From Mytilus trossulus (taxonomy: Eukaryota; Mollusca; Bivalvia; Mytilida; Mytilidae), in assembly GCF_036588685.1 (NCBI RefSeq), contig NC_086383.1:37270171-37334170 (forward strand): a DNA stretch of 64,000 nucleotides, in the 5' to 3' direction. The first letter of the stretch is position 1. Every line of letters begins with the position of its first letter. A model generated the notes under the pieces. The model was not told the origin of the DNA and made no database searches. It saw only the letters and a list, made by a program, of their open reading frames with translations. This document shows, piece after piece, positions 10,475 through 21,054 of the stretch. The translations under genes were made by a program, and so were the position numbers.

Positions 10475-13400
10475 TCAGAATAACTTTGCGCATATCGTCG
10501 AATCTACAAATTCTGAAAAAAACAAGATTAAAAGCATGAAATTATAAATAATTCCTGTATATTACTATTAGACTAGATTTAGTCAGAACTTAACAAAATA
10601 AAATCTTGTAAGATTTTGTCTGTCAATATCGAGTCTAATGCCTTTTAAGGCTTGATCCCCTGTTAAATACTATTAAGCAGAACATATCATTTATTTTAAG
10701 CATATCAACGCTATATATAGAGAATATTAATCTACTTATTTTTTTCTAATAACAAAAGGATTAATAATGCAAACGGTATTTGAATAAATTAAACTGCTTT
10801 ATTACTTTCATTCCATGCGTGAAGTTACTATAGTATCAAATCCGAAAATCTAACAATATTTATAATCAAAATTAATGCACTATGTCAAATATGCAGTCAA
10901 ACATGAAATTGGACCTCGGCCGAAAAAAACAAAAAAACAACAACTTCACAATTGTACTGAAAATGTTAATTCAAGCCTGTGGTTTTGTTTGATAAGCATC
11001 AATTGGCTAATTTAAAGTTCAAACTCGACTCACGTTTTCTGCATTGAACAATTAAATAAATTTTGTTTAGTTGGCACAGGACATTAAACACGGTTTCACT
11101 TTGACATGCATTAAGCAAATGGTCTAGTTTGACAATGAATGTTATCATGTATTGCCGGTTCGATGTCTATTTTGTAATTTAAGTCGTTGTATTTTTCTGT
11201 CGTTTTGTCATTTTATTGATGGTTATGACTCCCCCCTCCCCTTTTCGTTTACTAATTATCCATTCTATTTCTTTAAAACTATATTTTATACAATTGAGTT
11301 TTATACATCCTGACCTAATTTATAGCTGACTATACGGTGTGACTGATTGATTCGTGTGTAATGCTACTTTCGGGCCTTTTGGTTTTTTTGTGCCAACAGG
11401 GATAGAACCATCGACCTTCGATTAGAAACAACATTGCAGTCTTAGTCGATTTAGATTGGCGATAAACGAACTTGCCACGAGCCGAGGTCGAACTTGCAAT
11501 CTTAGTTTTAACAGGTTTGTGGAACTAAAACCTCGGTCACTGGATCCTTTTGTTCCATTGACAAGCATACCACATATCCTTTTTATTTATTTTTATTTAT
11601 AAGAAATATTACCATTAAAATCAATCTGATCATTTCCATCCATGTCAGCATCATGTAATATTTCGTCAATGTCTTCTACTGTTATCCCAGACTGTTTTGT
11701 ACACAGAGCCGAGATAAGTTCTTGTTTGGTTAGGAAACCATCACCATCATTGTCCAATAAACAAAAGGCAGCTTTCATTCGCTCACGTTCTATATCAATT
11801 GTGACGTAATTCTTTCTCATCATTTCTACATACTCATTAAAGTCTATAAATCCATCATCTTAAAAATAACAAATTAAAATTTGAAAAATGGAACCTAAAG
11901 GGATATTATATATTTTCTAGATCTAAATAAGTTGCTATATCCTATTTCCTACTAGTGTGAGCATTTTTTAAATAGTCAGTATTACTTCAAGTTTGTAAAT
12001 TGTTGAATATATACAGTGCAATTTATTTTTGTTTGCCGGACTTTTCAATCCAGGCCAACAAAACAAAATCAAAACAAAAGTTCCTGTTTGTAAAATAAAC
12101 TGAATTTATACGTACTGTTTTTATCAGATGACAGAAACATTTCATCCACCTCAGCGTCCGTGGGATTCATCCCAAGTCGATAAGCTCCGAGAATTAGCTC
12201 TCTTCTCGATACTCTCCCATCCTTATTAACATCCAGGTCGTTGAATGATTTTTTTATTTCTAAAAGTAATTAATACATATTTCAAGTCAAATAACTGAAG
12301 GAGTCGAGAGCTGGGTGTTTTTTTTTTAAAACTGGGAGGTAGTTTCTCAAATTTTAAAGACTCCATGGTTACAGAAAAATATGAAAAAAAGTTTTACCGC
12401 TTAAACAATGTTTGTTCCAAAAACACAAGCTTCCAAACTAAATAAATAATAAGCAAGACCTCATGCATTTGGTTTGTATAACAGACAAAAAAAAATATAT
12501 ATCTCAGTTGAACCCAAAAATATTCAGTAGCGGGCGAAAAAGAGAAAAGGGAGGGGGGTTTCGCCGGTAAGAACCCTCTTTTTTTTTTATCGACAATCAA
12601 TATCTTTGAATGGAGGCATATTATAAGAACCTCCCCTATTATTCTGGGTTAGTTCGATCCGCCCACGCATTCAATTTCCATCCATTATATCATGCAAATG
12701 TAATGTCTGGCTATGAAGTTTACACTTATTATACATTGGAAAACAGGGGACCCCAGCGTTGTTTCTCATTTAGGCCATTGTCTTGTCATACTTTTTAAAG
12801 CCAAACTGATCTTCGCCTTGGAATATGAAAAATGTTTTGTTTTTGCAAAATTTGAAATAAAAGACAACCTTTCCAAATGGGTCATATAGATAATTATGCA
12901 GAATTGAAAATATGTTCGTTGAGGTCTTTCAATGCTTTTTAAAACACACATCTTAAACGTCAAATATTTACAACTGTTAATTTAATTAATAGTTTATGTA
13001 CCTACCGTCAATTTGCTGTTGGGTGAGACCTTTTACATCCTTTACAGGTAACAGCACATAAGATTCTTTTCTTCGAATACTCTTCTTCTTTTCGGCCATT
13101 TTATTGTATATTTGTACTTCATGAACTGAGCTTTGTCTCCTTCTTGGTGTCCTATTTTTACTTGTGGGTCTACTCGATTGTTCTTTATAATTTGTTACAC
13201 ATTTTTCTTTGGAATTTCTTTTTGTATATCGGTTAGCATCGATGATTTCACAATAATCGTCTTCGTCCGATTTATTTTCAGATTTTACAGAAACATTATC
13301 ACATGAATCCGACCTTTCAAGTCTTGCGGATTTGATAACCCGTAAAGCTGTTTTAGCTGCGTATATAACTGTCTGTTCAAAAGCTTCTTTTTCAAGAGGG

Positions 13401-14576
13401 TCTACACCATCTAAGTCTATGCTCTTTCGTCGTATTTCTAATCTTGAATTAATGTCATTTAATAAGCTTTCTCCCCTTTTACTAGATTCATTTATGGAAC
13501 TGTCATGGGATGGTGCTGGTTTTAACTATACAAAAACAAAAATGACTATTATAATTTAAAAGCTAAAAATAACAAAGAAACACATGTTTTATCTTAAAGG
13601 TAACTGAGTGAGATTATTTAGATTAGTGGCGCTCAATTTTATAAGGGACGGGAGCGGGAGTATCCTGAGAAAACAATCGACTTTCGGCTGTAAAATCGAC
13701 AATCCTAGTCGACAGGAACTGGAATTTAATGCACCTGCTACTTGTTGACTGGGTATCAACGAAGGATTGTGGTGCATTACTTATTTACACAACATTACTT
13801 CTTACTCTTGCAACTAGACTTTTGTTATAATTCTTTATTTTGTATTTCTTCATCTTATACAATAATTATATGCATTATTTTTATCAAAGAAGAATACAAT
13901 ACATGTTTATTCATTTTGACCTGTCAGTGTCAGCGCTTAAATTACAAGACTAAATGCGAAGGAACAGTGCTTTAGTGGCTGTTCTTCGTCTCATAGTCAC
14001 AGATAACTGCCGAAAAAAATCAACTCTTTTATTTGCAGTTATTTCCCTTTATATGTTTTCTACAGGGAGACGGATTAATATAAGGGAAACCTTGTTTCCG
14101 AATCCGTATGTAATATTGTATCACTATATTTTTATGTGTATGTCATGTACATGATTTTTTGAAATAAAATATGTTTAAAGTAAAGTCACAGGTGAACCAC
14201 GAAATTAAATTCTCAATGAATGACAAATTTTCTAAAGACTTGTATAAAGTCTTCGGCAAAACCACGAAATTAGATGTTCACGAACTTGCAAGCTTTCCTT
14301 CAACCACGAAAATTGGTGCCCACGAAAATTAATGTATCTACAGTATGAGCTAACGTGTCAAAAGTGAGTGACAAAAATGTGCTTCGATTATCGAAGAGAA
14401 AAGAATGCAAATAAGATCAATTAACAATTACTTACCGAAAAAGAAGAAGAAGCATGTCAGTGTGTGAACATGAAAACGATTTAGAAGGTGTTTGGATTTA
14501 TTAACTTCTTCTAAACAACCAATTTATGTTTTATAAGCTGTAATAAATATTTTAATAAAGACCTTACCCGTGACAT
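10475..14576 (-). CDS. EF-hand calcium-binding protein with four EF-hands and a long N-terminal extension (318 aa, 5 exons)
   Basis: Exons on the minus strand: 14576-14568 (Met-Ser-Arg), 13525-13006, 12259-12116, 11858-11613 and 10512-10475. Lengths 9, 520, 144, 246 and 38 sum to 957 bases, exactly 319 codons with the TGA stop. Every intron has GT and AG borders and phases agree. Residues 4-176 are a polar extension rich in Lys, Arg and Ser with no recognised domain. Residues 177-318 are calmodulin-like. The loops are 186-197 (DVNKDGRVSRRE), 222-233 (DKNNDGFIDFNE), 260-271 (DNDGDGFLTKQE) and 296-307 (DMDGNDQIDFNE). Loops 1-3 are canonical and loop 4 has Asp instead of Gly at position 6. The family binds Ca2+ and usually switches target proteins; no target can be named. 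The start rests on one 9-base exon and is the least certain part. A paralog lies at 35493-39319. Confidence 0.85.
11395..11545 (-). repeat. Dispersed repeat with CGACCTTC words, intron copy 1
   Basis: Shares ATCGACCTTCGATTAGAAA and AATCTTAGT-type words with 13615-13745 and 17340-17520. It lies in the last intron of EF-hand gene 1. Class unknown. Confidence 0.45.
13615..13745 (-). repeat. Dispersed repeat with CGACCTTC-like words, intron copy 2
   Basis: Has ATCGACTTTCGGCTGTAAAA and GACAATCCTAGTCGAC, similar to 17370-17420. It lies in the first intron of EF-hand gene 1, which also holds the repeat at 14180-14340. Confidence 0.45.
14180..14340 (+). repeat. Short interspersed repeat (CCACGAAATTA family)
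   Basis: Three related segments with ACCACGAAATTA or ACCACGAAAATT and a final ATTAATGTATCTACAGTA. I recognise this as a common bivalve interspersed repeat. It sits in intron 1 of EF-hand gene 1. Confidence 0.5.
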
Positions 14577-14949
14577 AGTTCCAGTATTCAACAGTAAATA
14601 TCAATTGTAATTATTTTATTCCATTCAATTTTCACAATAGCACTGGGCTACGAAATTTCATATAATTGAAGTTAATTGCAATTAACTCTATTTTGTTACA
14701 TTATTGCTGTGATCACTTATGGTTTTAATATAATTTGTTAATCGTTTAATTTTTAATCTGCCAAAGCCTCGTTTTCTCTACTTAACCCCACTTGTTAAAT
14801 ACTTCAGAGGGATTATATTTGATATACATGTACTTTGTAAAAAGTCAGGATTAAACAGTAAGAATCTACATATGACTAAAAAATGAAAGAATTCCACTGG
14901 CAATTTAACTTTTCAACGTTTGGCCTCATCTTCCGATTACATATGATAA
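14577..14949. other. Upstream region of EF-hand gene 1
   Basis: About 370 bp before the start codon. It should hold the 5' UTR and promoter, but no core promoter element could be assigned with confidence. Confidence 0.35.
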
Positions 14950-15470
14950 ACAAGAACTATCTTTAAAAAAGATATCCGACGTGTTTAATTTTGAGTATAA
15001 TTTTATGTTTAAAACTATCATTTCGATAACCTTCAGAAGCACATTGACAAAGGTCCTCGTGTCTTTCTTTTTACATTTACCAAAACCCCGCGGAAATCTC
15101 ACATGCATAAGTGCGTTCAAAAAGTTATGTACGTTCGTACAACAAAGTTTACATTAAAAATTATATAATTGTCTCGAATATACAGCTGTCATGGATGCAA
15201 AGAGCTATTGGAGAAAAAAATATTTCAATAAAAATATAAATCTTTGTAAGATCTAGTTCATATATTTATAGTTTTTCACTTGCTTTCCATCACGATATAA
15301 TTAACGAGACGTTTTTTCAAACACAACCAAATCACCCACCATGACAGCATTTTGTCCAATCACAGAAAGGATTTTTGAGCATGCGTATTCTGTTGCCATA
15401 GTTAAGCGTCCTTAAGTTCAAAGGGCACAAACCGAAACTATTCCGACTACGTCGTAAAAATGACCAGATG
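14950..15470 (+). repeat. Interspersed repeat shared with 7160-7830
   Basis: Second copy of the repeat inside the foldback element, here without the 130-bp internal segment. It shows that this sequence moves or amplifies independently of the foldback arms. 15471-15855 shows no further feature. Confidence 0.8.
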
Positions 15471-15855
15471 AGCTTTGTTGTAAAAAGTCAGGATGAATTA
15501 GGTAGCATCTTCATAGCAAAACAAACCCCTAAAACTCTATAATGTGCATACAATTTGACTTCTCCAAATTTAATACTTTCACTAATTACAACACTCAAGT
15601 TTCATACATATGATAATTGAGGACATTATAATGCAGACATGTGCTTATTAAGAATCTTGAAAACCTACAGTCATACCACAAAGGAAACCAGGTAGAAAAT
15701 GCGATTCTCGATTATATCAGGTGTGAATAAGTATTGATTTACTAATCGATATGCTTCAGGTGTGAAACAATGAACAATTAAAAACCGGCACGCAAAATAT
15801 AATATTTTTGAATATTTAAGGAATGACTATGATTTTAGAAAAAAAACTCAAAAAC

Positions 15856-16245
15856 CTAACTGTGACCACTGAACCATGAAAATGAGGTCAAAGTCAGATG
15901 ACACCTGCCAGCTAGATATTTACACCTTCTAATCATTCCATACACAATATATAGTAGACCTATTGTATACAGTATAAGAAAAACAGACTATATCACAACA
16001 ACTTAACTGTAACCACTGAACCATTAAATGCGGCCAAGGTCAGAAGACACCTGCAAGTTGGACATGTACACCTTAGTCCTTCCATATATACTAGACCTAA
16101 TAGTATAACTGATAGTATCTGAGATATGTACTTGACCACCAAAACTTAATCTTGTTCACTGATCCATAAAATGAGGTCGAGGTCTCGTGAAGTCTGTCGG
16201 GCATGTTGACCTTGCGACTTTGATCCGATATAGCAGAATATTTCA
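15856..16245 (+). repeat. Tandem repeat of about 145 bp, about 2.7 units
   Basis: Units begin at about 15857, 16004 and 16148 with TAACTGTGACCACTGAACCA-like sequence, then AATGAGGTC, GACACCTGC and TGTACACCTT words. The third unit breaks off near 16240. The sequence from there to 16520 is unassigned. Confidence 0.75.
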
Positions 16246-16523
16246 TTACCTAGTCACGATAGTAATCCGACTAAACAAAATCTGCTGAGTTTCCGAATGT
16301 TACGGGACATACACAATTTGTCGAGTTGCTTTTCCGACCTGTCCGAACCAATTCTGACCCGAGTTAATCTGTAACGAAGGTATACGAGCGATGTCTGATC
16401 TCAAACGGGATCCATGATAGTCTGCACTGTGTGAATTCCGCTTGATGGACAGATAAGTAAATATAGTGCTCATTAACTATAATGTGAAGCTTACAAAATT
16501 TATAATAAAAACAACTTGATTGA

Positions 16524-17312
16524 TTGGTGTTTACTGCAGCTTCAACACTTCATGTATTATTCATATGTTTTAGTTGTAATGAAACCATAGAAGATGAGAA
16601 ACATGTAATTTTGAAATGTCCACTATATGCAGATTTTCGTGCTGTGTTGTTTAGTCATGCTAATTCTTTTTGTCATGATTTTAATAGTATGTCAGATGAT
16701 GATAAATTTGTATTTTTATTTAGTGATGAAAATGTTTATTTTTACACTGCCAAAATCTTCTATGATATTTTACTGAAAAGAAAATGTTTATTATATTCTT
16801 AACATTTGTTTACTTTTAAACTGTTTTATGTTATTCTTAACATTTGTATACTTTTAATTTGTTTTATGTTTTATGTATGTATATATATATGTAAATGCAA
16901 CTCGTCTAAACATCAACCCAACAATGTTAGATCTGTAAATTTGCTTTCGCAAATTTTTGGTTCTTCCCTCGCCGGGATTCGAACCCATGCTACTGTGATA
17001 TCGTGACACCAAATCGCCTGTACTGCAGCCGTCCCGCTAGACCACACGACCACCTGGGCTCTCAAAAAAAGAGCTTTCGGTGGCACGTGTTACCTTTCCA
17101 CGTCAGTTTTAATCTAGCGGCGTACTACAGTACATGATATATAAGGCATAAAGATGTTATATATGTAAATGTATATACCATTTTTTATAGTCTCTCATAA
17201 CTCTTTTTAGAGTGGCTCTTGTTTTATATTGTAATATGTAAATTGTAATATTATGTAAATGTTTTAGAAGAGGTGAGACTCAAATAAAATATTGTCTTGT
17301 CTTGTCTTGTAT
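16524..17312 (+). pseudogene. 3' end of a non-LTR retrotransposon (LINE), truncated
   Basis: The 92-codon frame 16524-16802 carries a C-x2-C-x8-H-x4-C motif (CFSCNETIEDEKHVILKC), the zinc-knuckle-like motif at the C terminus of many LINE reverse transcriptases. The reverse transcriptase and endonuclease parts are absent upstream. An AT-rich 3' UTR follows and ends at 17290-17312 in ATAAAATATTG plus (TCTTG)n, a LINE-style simple tail. A SINE is inserted within this UTR (16898-17157). Confidence 0.65.
16884..17171 (-). mobile_element. Full-length tRNA-derived SINE with 14-bp target-site duplication
   Basis: The target-site duplication TATATATGTAAATG stands at 16884-16897 and 17158-17171. The element itself is 16898-17157 (260 bp), minus strand. 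Read on that strand it has a roughly 100-bp leader, then a tRNA-like domain with A box TGGTCTAGCGG and B box GGTTCGAATCC (both perfect matches to the Pol III consensus), then a body ending in GTTTAGACGAGTTG. A long variable arm lies between the boxes, as in class II tRNAs (Leu/Ser). It could belong to a known bivalve SINE family such as RUDI; this was not tested. Confidence 0.8.
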
Positions 17313-17339
17313 TATGCTAGTTTATGGCGGTACGTTTTA

Positions 17340-17520
17340 ATTGCATGGTGGAGGAAGACAGATTTCCAAGAAAAAACCACCGACCTTCAGTAGAAAAATT
17401 GCCAATCCTAGTCAATTGAAGATGGAGATCTGGCGGATTAAAACTCACAATCTTAGTGTAGCTAGTGGTACAGTAGTAAGCAGTATACATCTTTACAGGA
17501 CACTGAGGCCCAGTGGAACA
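17340..17520 (+). repeat. Dispersed repeat with CGACCTTC words, copy 3
   Basis: AACCACCGACCTTCAGTAG and GCCAATCCTAGTCAATTGAA mark this family. It lies immediately downstream of the last located Rab exon. Confidence 0.45.
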
Positions 17521-17544
17521 TGGCATATTTTAAAATATGAATAC

Positions 17545-20152
17545 CTTCGTAACAAGGCATTTAGCTGCTTCATCTATATTTATATTTTCTTTCGCAGACG
17601 TCTCGAACCATCCAACAAAACCATTTTCTTTACAGAAATCATCCATCTGAGAGACGTTGTTTACCGGTCCTTCCTTGGCTTGATCACACTGACAAATAGA
17701 TATATAATATAAGGTTAATGTCTGGAAAATAAAAAAAACTTATTGTATGAGGCTGAAAACTGGGAAAGGGCGATGTTCTACATACTAATACATTGATAGC
17801 TTTTTAAATTGTTTGTATCAGATGCCTGCTTCATAGAAAAGCACAAGTTAAAGGCTGGTTAAAAACAAATATACCTTTTAATGTATATTGATGGCAGTTT
17901 GAAAGAAAAAAATAATAAGTAAATAAAATTATATTTCCACCATGGTTGCATGATTCTAATTTTGATCTTTATGGAGTTTTAGAAGACAGACAGGGTTTTG
18001 TTTAATCCAAGGCATAGCTGAAGTCTTGAACAAGTTTGAACATAAAGTAAGGACTCAATGTGTTTATTCACTTTGAAAGCGTAATACTTATAAAATAACT
18101 AATCAAGGAATTCAAATATAATATAATATATAACAAGTGACCAAGCAACACAACAATTCACAAATGCGCATTGTGCATGACTTTTATTATTAAAAGCCCA
18201 TTTTCAATGTAATAAAATTAAACTAATCAAATGATTAAAATATCGAAACAAATTCAACTGGAGACCGACCTACACGTACATGTATAATATTACAACGCTA
18301 ACAATATGTTTGTGAATGCTAGCTATATATAGTTGCTACATGTTGCTTATCAAACATTTAAAAGCTGGTGGAGTATATTATCTACCCAGATGTAGATATA
18401 CCCCACCCCTTTTGTGAACCTTCATATATATGATGAATACAGACTGATTACTAGTATGCATTCAAAGTTTGGCTTGCCAGTCCCCCCTTTTTTTCTCTAA
18501 TCCTGGATTTGCATCTAATACCACATTTTTGTAGATGCTTACTTTATTTGCCAGTAAAACACATGGTAAAGGTGTTGAATCTGATAGTGTGACTTTACTG
18601 TCTAGATCTGCTTTCCATTTCATGACGGCTTCAAATGTTGATGGTTTTGTTACATCATACACTATAAAACATCCACTAGCTCCGTTATAATAAACACGAG
18701 TCATGTTACCGAATCGTTCTTGACCTACAAGTAGAGCCCAAAAATGTATATATTTCAATTGTTTTTAAAAGAAAAAGCTTTCGTGAAATACCCCTTTACA
18801 GAATATTGCAGTCTTGACAACTTTTATACCGGATTTGTGCTTCCATGTGCAACTTGAGGGAAGCCATATGTAGAATAGGATAATTATGATTGATACCTAA
18901 CCTACCAGAGCACATGATATTCATGTTGCTCAGTCTTTAGTTTTCGCTGTAGTGTTGTGGATCTAACATATTCTCATTGTTTTTTTTAGCATGATGATGT
19001 TTGTAATTTTCTTTGATCAAGCTGATTACGTTTTTCTCTCCTGTTTTCACTAATTATTTGATACTTGCTAATTATTATCAATTTCTATTGTATATATACA
19101 ACTTCAGATGTTTAACCATCTATCCTTTACTAAAAAGTTAAAGTTTATATTTAGGTTATGGCTATTCCTGTGTTGACATGATTTATCATTGATCATGGTC
19201 AGAAAAATAGACTAATCTAATCAATATACTATTTACAAAACTTTGAATTTTTAGAATCCGTATTTCTTTTGACAAAAAATCTTAAGGTACATGTTTATTG
19301 CAGTATGTCATGGAGAGTAAAGCTCAGTAGTTTTAATTGCACCCTTTAAAAATACTAACATTTTAGATATTTTATATCATACATTTGAACAATTTTCTTG
19401 AAAATGTAAAATCTATGCACAGCACTACATATAGTTGTACCGTATTTTGGTCAGTATCATACGCATTTAAAAAGGAAATGCAATCATACACAACACCGAA
19501 TTATACTAATATATCAATCACATACCTGCAATCTCCCATAACTGCAACTTTACGATTGTACCATCATCCCAATCTATTACCTTTAATGCAAAATCTACAC
19601 CTATCTATGTTGACAGTTAGGGAAAGCAATGAATCATATTATACATGTGGTATCGGTATTAATCAGATTTACTGATGACGTTTAGAATTACTCCTACCGG
19701 TGATTTTTCAGATATAATACAGAAGAGTGAAGGAGATTCACTCCTAAATGTAATGTCTATCATTTAACCGAATGACAATGATGTAAAGTGAGATATTTTT
19801 ACTACGGTTTTGTTTCAGATAGTTTCACGAGTTAGATCAAATTGTGAAAATTTCGACTAAGCTATTAAGAACGATGAAATAAAAGGCAAAACTAACAGAA
19901 AATTATCATTTAAGTGAGTTCAAGCTTTTGACATTTGAAAAGAGACTACTATCCCAATGAGTCAAAGAGACAACCAACCGACCTCAGAGAACAAATCGAC
20001 CAACATTTATGTCATTATATGGATACAGTAGCTTTGTATTGTTCAGAGAATAAGTTATGAGTATAGCGTGATTTGATGCTGGTTTTCCCTGTACCAATAT
20101 CTCCGATCAATACAAACTTGTATAAGAGCTCTGTTTTCTCCACTTTAGCTGC
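17545..20152 (-). CDS. Rab32/38-like small GTPase, four internal exons (first and last exons not located)
   Basis: Minus-strand exons 20152-20027, 19604-19526, 18724-18543 and 17688-17545 (126, 79, 182, 144 bases; 177 codons) join in frame through GT-AG introns. Motifs in order: P-loop GDIGTGKTS, switch I region QYKATIGVDFALKV, G3 region LWEIAGQERFGNMTRVYY, G4 ANKCD (formed across a splice) and G5 ETSAK. The residues after G3 (STFEAVMKWKADLDSKV) and the FCKENGFVGWFETSAKENIN segment place it in the Rab32/38/29 group, which directs traffic to lysosome-related organelles. The G3 aspartate (DxxG) is glutamate here. An N-terminal exon above 20152 and the C-terminal prenylation exon below 17545 were sought and not found. 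The conserved phases argue for a real gene. Confidence 0.85.
19935..20010 (+). repeat. Interspersed repeat R2 fragment
   Basis: CAATGAGTCAAAGAGACAAC and CCGACC words link it to 105-180 and 20395-20530. It lies within or beside the first located Rab intron. Confidence 0.4.
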
Positions 20153-20394
20153 CTGCAATAAAACATTAAACTTATATTTCAAATCATCATCATAATGTAC
20201 TAAAACCTAAAGAATGTGTTAAAATTGATGGTGTAAATTCATTTATTTGCTTTTTAACCAATTTTCAAAAATGCATAATACTTGGTTGCATGGGTACAAT
20301 ATTTCAAGTGCCTGATTTAGGGGAGACAAAGGGACCATCCCCCTCTAGAGCTACACGTATGGTTAATGTAAAGATTTTTTGCACGTCAAATTGC

Positions 20395-20530
20395 ATGGAA
20401 ATGAAGATTATGCCAAAGAGACAACAACCCGATCAGAAAGCAGAAAACAGCCGAAGGCCAAGAATGAGTCTTCAAATCAGCGAGATAATAAACCAGCTGG
20501 ATCCTAAATAAGATTGTGTACTAGGTCAGT
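20395..20530 (+). repeat. Interspersed repeat R2
   Basis: CCAAAGAGACAACAACCCGA, GCCGAAGGCCA and CAGCTGGATCCTAAATAA words mark this family. The 73-codon frame at 20290-20511 runs through it and is therefore not taken as a gene. Confidence 0.5.
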
Positions 20531-20689
20531 AGCCAAGTTTTGGGAGGCTCAGATGCAGCTGGCTAAAATTTTAAGAACATTATAAATATTAACCCTACCA
20601 CCCACCATACCCTCAAACCTCAATGGCATAAATGTAAATACATATTTGATGTGGGGACATGTTAACAAGACATTTTATTTATATAGATT

Positions 20690-20878
20690 AGACCGTTTGT
20701 TTTCCCGTTTGAATGGTTTTACACTAGTAATGTTGGGGCCCTTTGCAGCTTGTTCTTCGGTGTGAGTCAAGGCTTCGTGTTGAAGGCCGTACGTTGACCA
20801 ATAATGGTTTATCTTTTTAAATTGTTATTTGGATGGAGAGTTCAATGTCTCACTGGCACGCATACCACATCTTCCTAT
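20690..20878 (+). repeat. Interspersed repeat R1, diverged subtype
   Basis: GAAGGCCGTACGTTGACC and CATACCACATCTTCC fit R1. The subtype has GCAGCTTGTTCTTCGGTGTG in place of the usual middle, and the same subtype recurs in reverse at 37015-37150. Confidence 0.7.
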
Positions 20879-21054
20879 ATCTAGCAACACAATTGATTTG
20901 ACAGCAACTAAACAACGCAATAAAACTATACGATAATTATCTTAATCGGTCATCTGAGAAAGTCAACAGAAGTTTTACAAGATCGAGTATACAAGTATTT
21001 TAATTGATCCTTTCATATAGATTTCTAGAGAAATACATTAAATTAAAGGGTTAT

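Noticed and set aside
16806..17006. 66-codon frame after the LINE fragment
   Set aside because: It runs from the LINE 3' UTR into the inserted SINE, so it is a junction artefact.
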